A stretch of 64,000 nt of DNA, taken from the NCBI GenBank assembly GCA_014529385.2, contig CM043963.1:97230412-97294411 (forward strand), read 5' to 3'. Positions within the stretch are counted from its first letter, which is position 1. Every line of letters begins with the position of its first letter. A program made the position numbers and the translations under genes. Positions 36,531-47,731 of this stretch are shown here, piece after piece. The notes below the pieces were generated by a model. The model did not search any database and was not told the origin of the DNA. It was given only the letters and a program-made list of their open reading frames with translations. The DNA comes from Adiantum capillus-veneris (Eukaryota > Streptophyta > Polypodiopsida > Polypodiales > Pteridaceae).

Positions 36531-37765
36531 TTATTGGCATGATCAATCGTGTGATTATGTTAATAACTCTAGTAATTACACAAGAAAAAGACGTGATCAT
36601 GTTTATAATTAGCGTGACCTTGATGATGACCTGCAAAACCAATAGAGCTGGTTAGCGCGTCGGGTAAAAGCCGCATTCCCTCAGAGCCCATTGAGAAAAT
36701 AAAAAACCTGGCGAGCTTAATTATATAAAGTAAACCTCGTGCTTATCGTGGTTCTTTGACTAGGCAAATCCCTAGCTAGGGAGTGTATTCAAGCACCGGG
36801 TACAATCATCTCCTTGTGAATTGACCTAAGGTTACAAAGTCACAGGTCCTTTTTTTGGGCCGAACGTGATTCTTAATTCGGTAACCACTTCTAAAAATAT
36901 TTAAATCCTTCATCGAACATAAATGTACGAAACCAAAACAATTGAGAATGTTTAGAGTCATGCTCATTGTAACGAAGCCATTGGTCCATATGAGAGCTAC
37001 AGTTGGTTTTAGAAGATGAGCATATGAAAATGACGAGTCGATAGTCAAGGGTCGGATGTCCTGTACTAGTGTACTGGGCATATAAAGATCCTTGAAGTCT
37101 TGCATTTTTCACCATCATAGATTTGAGTTGATATATATTGTCACTGCACAATATAAGGGCTATAATCCTTAATTGGGTGAAAATAGCTTTTATATATTGA
37201 ATTGTATGCATAAGGGGGCTACAATCCTTGACTGGGTACAACTAGTCCTCAATTGTGTAATTGTATTGAAGATCCGTTTGCATTGTTCCATGCATTGGTT
37301 TATATATAGAGTGCATTATGTATTATAAAAGATTTTTAGTGCATGACATGACCAATCATAGATATTATTGCTTTCATGTGTGTTTTGCAAATAATTGACA
37401 TCGTTTCAGTGTAGAAGTTGATTATTCTTGTAGCATTTGAAATTAGGTGTGTCTTATTGTTTGCAAATTTAAGAGGATGTAAAAATAATCATCATAATAA
37501 TAACTGCATTGAGAAATTCATAGCATTGTTGTATTTATAATGTCGTACAGAGAGTGCATTGCAATGTCTATGTTTACTCACAACATAGGTGATTGATATG
37601 TGGATTGACTAAAGTGTATTGCAAATCTCATATTATGCAGATTTGATTACTTTCTTAGTGATTGATTTTTTAATATATATTGAAAGGAAGAAAAATGTTT
37701 TAAAAATTGAACATCTAGTTTTTATGTCTTCAATTTTAAATTAAAAGCAATGGAGCAACACAAGT
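36531..37765. other. no gene recognised
   Basis: AT-rich spacer between the two oppositely oriented chromoviruses. ORFs at 36806-37105 and 36891-37241 (minus) overlap in different frames and show no domain. Confidence 0.4.
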
Positions 37766-39341
37766 TTTCATAATAATCAATATCTAATTCTCCTAAATGA
37801 TTTTCTCATATTAAACTGATCATTTAATGTGGGGAAGTGCCAGGGGAGAAAAGGCTAGAATATTGGTTAAGCTAGCAGACCGGCCACAGTAGGGATCCAA
37901 AGGAGGGAAAATAGGGATTCAAAGGGGGGGCCATCTGCAAAAGAGCCATGTGCAACAATGGGCTAAAAAGACCCTAAGGTTCAGCCCATTAAGACTTCCA
38001 AAATTCAAAGGTTGTGTCCAAAGGGTTAAAGCTGAGGGGGAATTGGATGCTTTGTGTGCTCTCCAAAGTCAACACATATCCCTACATGGGAGGGGGCGAG
38101 CCCTTCTTCTAGGGGATGAGAGAGAAAGCCACACACACACACACACACAGGCTCCCTTTACACAAAGGGAATGAGGGACACATGTCAGCTCCCTAGGCCA
38201 GATGCCCACAAGGTGTGCCCAGTTTCTATTGGATGACCCTTGAAGTGGAACAATGAGAATTAAGCTAAAGTAAATCTAGTTTAATTAATTTAAAAAAATT
38301 TAATAAAAGAAACCAATGAGAATTAAGTCTCCTAGAAGACTATTGGGCAGTCTCACAAGGGGTCTAATGAGCATTCAGAAGCCCAATGGCTTGCCTGATT
38401 CCTATTGGCCAGGAGGCAAAGGGGTCCAATGAGAGTTTAGTTTAATTATTTAATTACCTAAAGCTCTCACAAAAGGGGAAAGGGGGACACATGTCAAAAG
38501 GCTATCACTTATGCTGCTTAATAGTCATTGGCTTGACTTGGGGAGAGCCAATGAGGGCTCAGCAAAAGCAAATAGCAAGAGGGCTCGCCCAAGAGAGAGA
38601 GGGGGCTGATTTTTGCAAGGCATTATCACACACACACTCACACAATCTCATGTGTGAAGAAAGAGAATACTATCTCTTCCCAAGCTTTAATGGAGAGCTC
38701 ATCACCTACTCCAAGCTTGTGAGATACAAGCCTGCATCAACACACTCTTGGCATGTGGATGCAAATCCAACCAAGAGCCAAGCTTCAATGCATGCTCATC
38801 TCCTCTACCAAGCTAATTACTAAGCTAAGCTATGCTAATATGAGTGATTATGTGAGGAGATGTACATCTTTCTCGTAAGATACTCCTTCTTCCTCTTAAT
38901 CTACTCTCATACCCTGCTAGCTCTCACCATCTTTGAAGGTGTGTGAGGTCTTGGGTCTGAGAACGGGGATAATTCAAGTTGTGTTTGCTAAGTGTTTTGC
39001 TTAGTGCATGAAGCTTTCATCTTCATTGCACTAGCTAGTCTTGAAGGAACACAAAGAATTGTATTGTACAATGTCTCTCTTGATGGGAGAAACCATAATA
39101 CAAAGCCTTTTGGAGGGGGGACCGGCTCCATGCAAATCCGGTCCTCAACTGTTGTCATTAGCTTAATTTCTCTCTCTTTTGAAAGTATTGTCGATGCTAT
39201 CTAACTAGGTGTTATGCTTTTTGTTGCTCTCTCCACCCAAGCACTCTTGTAATTCTCATTAGGAATCTATTCTAATGAAATGCCCACTATGTTCATGCTC
39301 ATTTCCGCTACACACAAGTTATTAGGCCATTAAATGTTACA
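37766..39341 (+). mobile_element. 5' LTR of plus-strand chromovirus G1
   Basis: Homologous to the inverted LTR 32197-33936 and ends in GTTACA at 39341, one base before the primer site. The first bases have decayed from TGTCATAA to TTTCATAA, so the start is set by homology. Contains a 20-bp CA tract (38130-38149). Confidence 0.75.
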
Positions 39342-39342
39342 T

Positions 39343-39354
39343 TGGTATCAAAGC
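39343..39354 (+). other. primer-binding site of G1 (tRNA-iMet type)
   Basis: TGGTATCAAAGC, one base from the canonical TGGTATCAGAGC, directly after the LTR. Confidence 0.8.
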
Positions 39355-39758
39355 ACAAGGTTTCTCTTTTCTTGCTCAAGAAGGGAGGTCCTCGAGCTAG
39401 CTATAAATGGTTGGTATTATTAATTTCCTGTGAGTAAGTAGAATAGGGATTTTTCAGCCTTGCAGTGCGCCTACCTTCGTTCAGTTAACGGGGCATCACC
39501 GTCGAGAGCTATGGTCTTAATAGTGGAGTCCTACGGGGCTTAACTACGGCTTAACCACTATTGAGCTATTAGAAGCTTGACAGGAGCCGGTGCCGTTTTG
39601 GTGTCGAAAGACCCTCTCTTCTATTCCTTGCAATTAATGGTATTCGAGCCACAGGTACAGTAGCTTGAGTGCTTTTTCTAAAGGGGTAAAGAGGAGTAGC
39701 AACTAGGGCTTGAAGTGCCAAAGTACACCTAAAAAGTTCACACCTAAAAGTTGTTAGA

Positions 39759-40434
39759 ATGGCTGACAATAGTAAAGAGAGTGAAATTAATGTTGATAAC
39801 TTTGATTTTGCTCATGAGCAAGCTACTAATGATGCTTCAATGCTTGTTAACTATCTTGTTTCTAGGCTTCAACAAGCCATGGGCAATCCATCTCTCCAAA
39901 GTGAAGTGCAACGGTAGCTCCGTGCTCACGGGATTCTCCAAGCTCATCACCATGACGAGAGAACACCTTGGAAGCCTCCTTGTGAGACTACCAAAAGAGG
40001 TCTCTCTCCGATTCGGGAAGAAGAAGAGAATCCATATGAAGGGCTCAAGAATTTACTTCTTGATGATGCATCTCCTTCCCAAAGGAGAACTCAAGAGCCT
40101 CCACCGAAGGAACGAGAAAGAAGCGAGTCTCCCGCCACCTCGGCGGAGATGGCTCCACGAAGACGGCGGGCTAAACGCTCTCCATCACCACCAAAGCGGA
40201 GAAGACTCTCCTCACCACAATTCAAAGAGGGATGATAAAAAGCAAGAGAAGAAAAAGGCGAGAAAGAGGACACCCTCTTCTCCACCTTCTTCAAATTCTT
40301 CCTCTTATGAAAGTGATGGTGAAGACGACAAAGATCAAGACAAGAAAAAGGCGAGAAAGAGGTCACCCTCTTCTCCACCTTCTTCAAATTCTTCACCTTC
40401 TGAAGAAAGTGATGGTGCAACCTTTGAACCATAA
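39759..40434 (+). pseudogene. G1 gag N-terminal part, interrupted
   Basis: The ATG at 39759 opens an acidic gag N-terminus (MADNSKES...). An in-frame TAG at 39915 ends it at codon 53; homology continues in that frame to a stop near 40229 and then in another frame to TAA at 40432. In the last part a block of about 28 residues rich in K, R and S (KKKARKR(T/S)PSSPPSSNSS) is present twice in tandem. Confidence 0.6.
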
Positions 40435-40563
40435 AAAAGAAGAGGCCATAGGAAATCCTATGCCGCATGGAAGAGGTCGTCCAAGCTAAAGAAATTCAAA
40501 GAGGGAGGAAAGAGCATCTCTTTCCTTACTTATGATGGCACCTTTGGTGCTACGGACAAAGTC

Positions 40564-42726
40564 TTGGCCTTTATCCAGCAATTCGATGCGGCGTTTGGAG
40601 ATGAGGGCTTCACGGAGTCCTCTAAGCTACGCCATGTAGCTATGCACTTTCAAAAGTCCGCCAGACAATGGTGGTCTAGCCTACGAGCCAATGGTGAAGC
40701 TCCACGAACATGGAAAGCTTTAAGAGCTTCCATTATGAAGCAGCTTTTGGCCACCGATGCAAAAGACAAAGTACTCACCGAATGGCGAAGCTTAAAGCTC
40801 TCCCCCAATGAATCCATCCACAAATATGTAGACAAGTTTTGGAACCTACAACTCAAATCCACTGTCTTCAAAAAGTTGGATTTTGGAGAGCAAAGGCAAC
40901 AATTTTGTGCGGGCTTAACCGAAGAAATGGCGGAGTATGTCAACTCCCAAAGGCCACGCACCATATCGGCGGTAATACACCATACTATGGTGGCCTCTCG
41001 AATCAATTTCCAAACGGGGGCTAAAAGAAATAATAAGCCCCCGGAAAACAAGGGTTCCAATGGGCCTAAGGGGAAGGACAATGTCCAAAAGTCTCCTAAG
41101 GGCAACTCCAACAAAGCTAAAGAGAAGGGAGTTTACAAAGGTAAGAATAAACTCTCTCCTGAAGAGCTTGAGCGTTATCGTAAGGATAACCGGTGTTTCA
41201 AGTGCGGCGAACAAGGGCATGCGTACCGCGCTTGTCCCCAAAAGAACAACCGCCAAGATCCTCCTAGAGCTTCCTTGGTTGAAATCCAAGAGGAGGAGAC
41301 TCACCAAACTCACCACAAAGGATCTCCTCTATGCCATGCTTGGGGAAAGGTAAGAGAACATGATGCTTTTATTCTCTTTGACTCTGGTTCTACTCACAAT
41401 TTTATATCTATGGAGTTAGCCACCAAGCTAGGCATACAATCCTACGAGATGGGAGATGTCCTACCCGCAGACAGTGCCTTCAAGGGGCAAGAAGCTTCAG
41501 TCACTCCCTTAATTGGGAAATTGAGGCTTCATGTCCAAGGATATGTGGACAAAGAGGACTTCTTTATCTCTCCTCTCAAGCATGAGGATGTAATCCTAGG
41601 GGCACCATGGTTTGATCGCCTGGCTGCCGATGTTAAATTTCCTGAAAGGAGAATCTCCTTTAAGTTCAGGGAAAAAGACATGTATATAGATGCTAAGGAA
41701 ATGGGTAACACTATCCCCATTGTACATACACCAGCTTTCAACAAGTCAATAAAGAGCTCTATTTTCGTGTACATGATTTTTGTTAAAGACTCTCAAAATG
41801 AACCTAATGCTTTAGCAAAAGAAAATAAAAGCAACCAAAAGGAATTAGAGTTATCCAATTTTCTCAAGGGGTTTCAAGATGTTTTTATTGACGACATCCC
41901 TTGTGAGCTACCTCCTAAACGAGGTAATGATGACCATGCAATCGAACTTCTTCCAGGAAGTTCACCGCCTAACAAACCTCCTTATAGAGTTTCTCAAGCT
42001 CAACAAGAGGAGATTATGCGGCAAGTGCATGAGTTAGTTGAGAAGGGTATGGTTAGGCCAAGCTCATCTCCATTTTGCTCACCTGTGCTATTAGTGCAAA
42101 AGAAAGACGGCACATATCGTATGTGTGTCGACTATAGAGCACTAAATAGGATCACTATCAAGAATAGGTTTCCCGTTCCACGGGTAGAAGACCTATTTGA
42201 TAAGCTACAAGGATCGACCTACTTTAGTAGGATTGACCTAAAAAGTGGCTATCATCAAATAAGGATAGTTGATCAAGACATTGTAAAGACCGCATTTCGC
42301 ACCACATTTGGTCTTTACGAATACATTGTCATTCCTTTTGGCTTGACCAATGCACCAGCCACATTCAACCGCTTGATGGAGAAGCTGTTCAGGCCTCATC
42401 GAACCTTCACTGGAGTGTTCTTTGATGATATTATGATCTACTCTAATTCATTGGAGGAACACAAGCAACACCTCCAGGTAATATTTCAAGTTTTAAGAGA
42501 GAATAAACTTTACGTTAATCGAAAGAAAAGTGAATTTTTCTTGCAAGAGATTCAGTATTTAGGTCATATTATCTCTCAAGATGGCATCCAAATGGATCCA
42601 TCAAAGTTAGAGGTAATAAAAGGATGGCCTAAACCAAGGAATCTTCATGAACTAAGAAGCTTTATAGGTATGTGTGCATACTATAGACGCTTCATAGAAA
42701 AGTTCTCACAAATTGCGGGACCATAA
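40564..42726 (+). CDS. G1 gag-protease-reverse transcriptase ORF (720 aa, not functional as a whole)
   Basis: Ty3/gypsy polyprotein segment in one open frame. Residues 1-200 are the gag core (WWSSLRANGE, MKQLLATDAKDKVL). A CCHC zinc knuckle CFKCGEQGHAYRAC lies near residue 210. The protease has ILFDSGSTHNF near residue 270. The RT runs from about residue 475 with KKDGTYRMCVDYRALN, DLKSGYHQIR, PFGLTNAPATFN, FFDDIMIYS (catalytic DD, near 619) and LGHIISQDGIQ. The frame is actually open from 40435; the first ATG is at 40564. It ends at TAA 42724-42726, where relatives continue without a break. The upstream gag start is lost (see 39759-40434), so translation of this ORF is doubtful. Confidence 0.85.
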   Translation: MAFIQQFDAAFGDEGFTESSKLRHVAMHFQKSARQWWSSLRANGEAPRTWKALRASIMKQLLATDAKDKVLTEWRSLKLSPNESIHKYVDKFWNLQLKSTVFKKLDFGEQRQQFCAGLTEEMAEYVNSQRPRTISAVIHHTMVASRINFQTGAKRNNKPPENKGSNGPKGKDNVQKSPKGNSNKAKEKGVYKGKNKLSPEELERYRKDNRCFKCGEQGHAYRACPQKNNRQDPPRASLVEIQEEETHQTHHKGSPLCHAWGKVREHDAFILFDSGSTHNFISMELATKLGIQSYEMGDVLPADSAFKGQEASVTPLIGKLRLHVQGYVDKEDFFISPLKHEDVILGAPWFDRLAADVKFPERRISFKFREKDMYIDAKEMGNTIPIVHTPAFNKSIKSSIFVYMIFVKDSQNEPNALAKENKSNQKELELSNFLKGFQDVFIDDIPCELPPKRGNDDHAIELLPGSSPPNKPPYRVSQAQQEEIMRQVHELVEKGMVRPSSSPFCSPVLLVQKKDGTYRMCVDYRALNRITIKNRFPVPRVEDLFDKLQGSTYFSRIDLKSGYHQIRIVDQDIVKTAFRTTFGLYEYIVIPFGLTNAPATFNRLMEKLFRPHRTFTGVFFDDIMIYSNSLEEHKQHLQVIFQVLRENKLYVNRKKSEFFLQEIQYLGHIISQDGIQMDPSKLEVIKGWPKPRNLHELRSFIGMCAYYRRFIEKFSQIAGP

Positions 42727-43004
42727 CATGACCTAACAAAGAAAAACGTTAGGTATACATGGTCTTCTAAAGAGAACAATGCTTTCGAAAAGCTTATCTC
42801 TCAAACTGTGCTTATACTACCGGATCTCTCAAAACCATTTGAGGTCCAATGTGATGCTTGTGGTGATTGCCTTGGAGCTGTTTTACTCCAAGAAGGGCAC
42901 GCCATAGGCTATGAGAGTCGAAGGCTTGACCCTGTTGAGCAAGCTCTAGGCATATATGAAAAGGAACTCCTTGCAGTTCTACATGCCTTAGATGTTTTGG
43001 AACC
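42727..43004 (+). pseudogene. G1 RNase H N-terminal half, truncated
   Basis: Continues the RT frame after the stop: FEVQCDACGDCLGAVLLQEG and YEKELLAVLHALDV are the first two RNase H blocks (the acidic residues before A-C-G and before L-L-A). Homology stops at about 43004 after ALDV; the expected WKHYL continuation is replaced by sequence of another element in the opposite orientation. Integrase, chromodomain and 3' LTR of G1 are absent. Confidence 0.75.
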
Positions 43005-43215
43005 ATGTCAATGCTTTTCCTTCTAATGTCATTCCAAACCCTTCGAATTGAGTATGGAAGTCAAATATGCATTCTGCTCTTAGCACTTGCTTAAAGCTTG
43101 CTAAGTGGTCATTAGATCCACTGTATTTTTTGACCCATTTCTGAAGATCAGCTGGTATGACATGTCTATTTGGTTCAACTCCCAGTCTCCTAGTAGTTGG
43201 TCCTGTTTACGAGTC
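43005..43215 (-). pseudogene. Athila/Tat-like gag fragment
   Basis: On the minus strand one frame reads PNRHVIPADLQKWVKKYSG, HLASFKQVLRAE and FHTQFEGFGMTLEGKALTWF. This matches the gag pattern of plant Ty3/gypsy (F-x-G, then HL-x-x-F, then L-x-G-x-A-x-x-WF). Truncated at 43005 by the junction with G1. It belongs with the primer site at 45462 on the same strand. Confidence 0.6.
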
Positions 43216-43749
43216 CTTCAAACCAGTCTGTTGGAAATAGTGACTCATGTAGCCCTAGAATGGCTTTAGTGTCACTCGGTATTTACTTTAGACTGGAATT
43301 ATGGTATTTACTTCTGACCCCCATTTGTCTATCACGTCAGGGTTTCAACTTGTAAATACCTAGTTCCGTTTCTATCCATGTACATTTTTACTTGTTTGTT
43401 TGCCATGATTTCCTCTTCAAACTCAATACCATGGTCATCAATGAAATAGCATACTCTTCATTAGGATCCAGGTAAACCTAAGCTCCATGGCGATTAGTCT
43501 TATAAAAAGAGAGTATATGCTTATAACGCACTGTTGTTCCAATTTCTGAGTGAGTCGAATAGGAAGACATTTCAGATGTTGATTCTGAAAAAGTATCTGA
43601 GACTTCTTCAAGATAGTGTCCAAGTGCTCACCTTGATTAAAACTCTCTTCGGTTGATACTCTAATGGAGGTTTCTCCAAATATGCCTTGGTTTCCTAGTA
43701 TAGACCAGATCTAAGGTTCATAAAGACTTGTGAAGCCCTGGATAGAGTA

Positions 43750-44910
43750 CTTATCGTTGGATTGACTTGTTGTCAATTTCTTCCACTTGACTTGCAACTT
43801 CTGTCAAGCTGTCAATTCCTTGTCTGCAATCTGATTCCAATTTGGATCCGATTGAACCCAAAATTGCCCTGTGGCCTTGTATTATGTTGGCATAACACTG
43901 TACAAGTTCAAAAGTCAAAAATGGTGTCTCTGTGTAGCAGTTGTAAATAATTGTGATTATTTACTTTTCTCGGTTTTTAACACTTTTTGGCTTGATTTGC
44001 CAAGTATACGACTAGTTAAGGTCTCTGGACAAGTTTCACTAAGTTTGGATAAAATCTGTTCAAGTTTAGCAACTGTTTCGTATTCGCAGACTCAGTTTTC
44101 AAGAATCTGACTTAAGTTTCACTTTTGTGATCCAAATTTCATCAAAATTGATTTGTGTGGTCTACTTGATATCCTTGATCTTGTGGTATACTCAAATGTC
44201 CAAGATTATCAATTTTTGTAGCAGATGTAAATAATTGCGATTATTTACTCCATCTATTTTTTTGCAAGTTTTTGTCTCAATCTTGACACAGATCTGTTAA
44301 GTATCTTAACTTAAACTCTCTAGCCAAGTTTCATCAAGTTTGGATAATTTTTATTCAAACGGCCATTAGTTTTGTATTTGTAAACTGACTTTGCAAGTTT
44401 GGCCCCAATTCTTAATCCAATGATCCAAATCTTACCAAATTTGGTTTGTGGGCTTAATACAACATGGTAAAGCTAGTGGTATGCTGACTTGAAGTTGAAA
44501 AATGGGACATATGTAAATAATCACGATTATTTACTTCTGGCAAATTTTTGTATCTTTTTGGTCAACTGCATGTACACTTTTTTATCACATCAATACAAGC
44601 CTATGAATCAAGTTTCATTCAGTTTGAACAAAAATTTTCTCAATTTACACTCAAGTTCCCGAAAGTCAGTATAGAATTTAGTTTTTACCCAGTTTTTGGT
44701 CAATTTGGTGATCCAAATTCTATAGTCCTTTATAAAAGTTGTTTGTACACATGCGTAGAGTCTCTGATATCAACCTTGGGCAGTTTTGAGCAGAACGTAA
44801 ATAATCACGATTATTTACTTTAGGCCTAAAATAAACACTTTTTTTACCTTTTTAACTAAACAGTCATGTCAAAACTTAATTTGGCCTAAAATGTCAAGAA
44901 AAAGTAAATA
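43750..44910 (-). repeat. tandem array, ~285-bp unit, each with a 22-bp palindrome
   Basis: GTAAATAAT-N4-ATTATTTAC occurs at 43943-43964, 44227-44248, 44513-44534 and 44797-44818, spaced 284, 286 and 284 bp. Between them the units share further blocks (AAGTTTCATCAAGTTTGGAT, ATCCAAATTTCAT). A half site follows at 44904. The array lies between the gag fragment and the primer site of the minus-strand element, that is, in its leader. Confidence 0.85.
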
Positions 44911-45461
44911 ATCCGAGTTTTTGCAAACTCTTGAAATTTTTACCTGAGTATGTCCTTGAGCGTACCCACTGGTTCATACAACTTTTAAGCATACTCTCCG
45001 GTCGGATTGAGTGGTTGGCAGTCTTTTCGTGCTATTTCTAGCCGTAGACCTGAAATTCTGCAGCTTCACATAACAACTCACAATTGATTCTTTCGGAGAG
45101 AGCAATCTTATGAATTCCACCTTCGATTCTACTTACCCTACTCCTAAGTTCTACTGCAATGGGGTTGTGGAAAGTGTCCACAAACACTCGTTTTCTTAAT
45201 TTTTATGGTGTCCTGAGCCTTGATCTTAAGACTTGTTTTGCCCGTCAATCATTCTCAAAACACTTATCTAATTCTATAATCCTACAATCCTAAAGGTACT
45301 CAGCAAATACGATTACTTCCAAGCTACCTCTACACAACAAAAGAGGACAATCTTAATCTATGCGGTCTAAAAGAAAGTTTTTTACTCTAGGAGATCCTAA
45401 AGGAAGTCAAAGGATAACTTCACAAGACCCTCATTTTTTTTCTTAGTTTAGGTCTCTTCAA

Positions 45462-45479
45462 TCCCTGGCAGCGGCGCCA
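45462..45479 (-). other. primer-binding site, Athila/Tat type
   Basis: TGGCGCCGCTGCCAGGGA on the minus strand, two bases after an LTR end (CCCACA). It closely resembles the TGGCGCCGTTGCCGGGGA site of Athila and Tat elements (from memory, tRNA-Asp type). Confidence 0.75.
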
Positions 45480-45481
45480 AA

Positions 45482-46059
45482 TGTGGGACGGGTGTCTAAC
45501 CTCACTCCTATCTTATTACAGATGTAGCGAGAACCACGAATAAATTGTCCATCCATGGGACGAAGCTGACTCGACTAGCACATAGAGGCTACAAGAGGTT
45601 GTCAATCTCTTGGAAACAACTCGCACCTAACCCAGGCTACACTCAAGTGACTGAAATCACCAAAAGCCAATCGTTGATCGACAAACAAATCACATCCGTT
45701 ACAACATCAAATGACATCCAAACGTAACAAAACTTCTAGGACATGTTTATAAGACCTAAGCACACATGCTTATGGTCTCAAATCTCACTTTAGGTCAAGT
45801 GCAAAAATCGTAATTATTAACAACAATGGATTTTTGACATAGCCGTTTTTGACCTAGAATGCATCTAAATGCTTAGCAATGATGTCCCAATACCCCGCCT
45901 ATGTTTAGTTTTTGATTTTGAAGTGTAAATTCCTACTTATGATGAAATTAAGCCGCAGATTGAGACGCCAAAAGCTATGAAATACCATGAAATACTTACA
46001 TCAATGCGTAGAGCTCTTACCTACAGTGACAATGCAACAGACGCGACTGCAATGTGACA
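45482..46059 (-). mobile_element. 5' LTR of the minus-strand Athila/Tat-like element (outer end tentative)
   Basis: The inner end, ...GTCCCACA at 45482, is fixed by the primer site. The outer end at TGTCACATTGC (46059) is only a candidate; the LTR may continue to about 46330. Confidence 0.45.
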
Positions 46060-46408
46060 ACCGGAGAGGGAGTAGGAAGCACGAGAAGGAGAGAAGTGAG
46101 CCTTGTTAGCTCACGCTGTGTATTTCATTATCCAAAACGTAATAATAACTTTACAAAATTGACTTTTATACCTTAGCCAAGGTTTTTGGTTGGTTAAAAC
46201 TAATAATGTGAGAGCTCTAACTAAACACAGGTTGATACAATCTGGAAGCTTGTAGCCCCGGCTCATCAATTACAAAGTTTATCCGGAAAATAGGAGTTAC
46301 AATATCTCCGATTCATCAAAATAATAAATGCTTTTACAATGAGAGATCCGAAAAATGGTATCCGAGTTAGTTTGTTGCTAACAAAAAGGAGACAAGTCCA
46401 CCTCTTAG

Positions 46409-46726
46409 TCTCAATCCTCCCCCGAAGCTCAGCAAGAGGATTTTCCCCAAGCTCCAATTCCTCCACCAATCACTCGGAATCAAAAGGACTCCCCCACTCC
46501 GATAGCAAAGCGCCCGCCCAAGACCTCCTCCAACAAAGGCAAGAAGAAGGTCAACTCCTTTGCCCTTCTTGACTCCTTGGGTGAGGAAGAAGATGAAGGT
46601 AACCCTCATCGTTCACTAGGAGAGCAAGTCAATGCTCTAGATAGGTATCTTATTGAGTCAAAGAATCATGGAGAGCCCTCGAGTAGCGAGTGGCCTACCC
46701 CTATGGAAGTGCAAAATTTCAAGTGA
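46409..46726 (+). pseudogene. unrecognised coding-like ORF fragment
   Basis: 106 codons without a stop, no ATG at the start. The residues look coding: a P/S-rich first half with PPKTSSNKGKKKVNSF, then LLDSLGEEEDEGN and LGEQVNALDRYLIESK. Composition fits a gag or LINE ORF1 tail, but no family is recognised. The plus-strand G run at 46905 lies 180 bp downstream. Confidence 0.3.
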
Positions 46727-46904
46727 GCCACCGACCCCGACATACCCACCAAAGCCTCTAGGCATAAGCTCACGCCCAAAAACAGAAAGATGTCCTTTTT
46801 TGGGTTTTTCTGATTGTATCTATTTGTATCAAGGCTTTCATGCCATTCATTGTAATGCTCCTTCTCTTTATATATACATTTACGCGCTTTACTCGGGAAG
46901 TGAA

Positions 46905-46943
46905 GGGGGGGGGGGGGGGGGGGGGGGGGGGGGGCGGGGGGGG
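46905..46943 (+). repeat. poly(G) tract, 39 bp with one C
   Basis: Thirty G, then C, then eight G. Confidence 0.9.
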
Positions 46944-47256
46944 TAATCTTTGAGAAAACTACCAGCAAGACCTTATCAAGCCTTGATTTTTATTTTTGTT
47001 TTACAAAACTCACAAAATTGTGAGTGAGATATGTATTTTAGCCCAAAAAATGTCAAGCCTTGATTTTTTAAAGAGGATTAATGGAAAGACAAGATGTCAA
47101 ACAAAAAACAAAATTGTGGACGCAAGCAAAACCATCCATCTTGGATTCGTTGTATGTGGGTAGATTAATTGGTTTGATCTCTCCATCTTCGATTCGTTGT
47201 ATGGTTAAATCTCCTTTTTGAGCGGGAAAAGTTTACCTCAACTTTCTTTGATTTGA

Positions 47257-47259
<3 letters not shown>

Positions 47260-47321
<62 letters not shown>
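47260..47321. repeat. (TG)n microsatellite
   Basis: About 31 TG units. Confidence 0.95.
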
Positions 47322-47324
<3 letters not shown>

Positions 47325-47542
47325 GAGGTCACAAATGCTTGACAATGTCCGGATTATCATAATAAGAATAACGTACATAATTGCTTGCTCATTGAATGTA
47401 GTTGAGAGAAAAATTACAAATGTAGATTCTTGAGTATTCCTAAAATCATAATAATTAAATAATACTGAAATCGGAAGCTACTCATAAAAATTTAGACTAT
47501 CTAAAGCAAGAAACCTTTGGTAGCATTCGAAGGGGCTTGAAG

Positions 47543-47731
47543 CTATGGTGGGTCAAAGTCGATGAATGACATAATTAGAAAGAGTGAGGCCCATGTCACA
47601 ACAGGGCGTTGGCCACCACAGGTGAGTTGCTTGCACTCGGATTGCCACTTTTCCAAGAACATCACTGCCTTGACCTCCCTCCCAGTCAGACGTAGGTGCC
47701 ATCCATTTCCTACAAGCGACATGGCTACCAA
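47543..47731 (-). other. unrecognised coding-like ORF, possible exon
   Basis: 62 codons reading MVAMSLVGNGWHLRLTGREV, KAVMFLEKWQSECKQL and WASLFLIMSFIDFDPP. The residue pattern is less repeat-like than its surroundings and a TTGGTAG acceptor-like word precedes the ATG. I do not recognise the protein. It could be the last exon of an unseen gene, a pseudogene piece or chance. Confidence 0.3.

Noticed and set aside
39518..39537. AGTGGAGTCCTACGGGG resembling a MITE end
   Set aside because: No partner end nearby; probably chance within the gypsy leader.
43750..44910. regularly spaced palindromes considered as a CRISPR-like array
   Set aside because: Units are ~285 bp with similar, not unique, spacers and lie in a plant retroelement; this is a tandem repeat.
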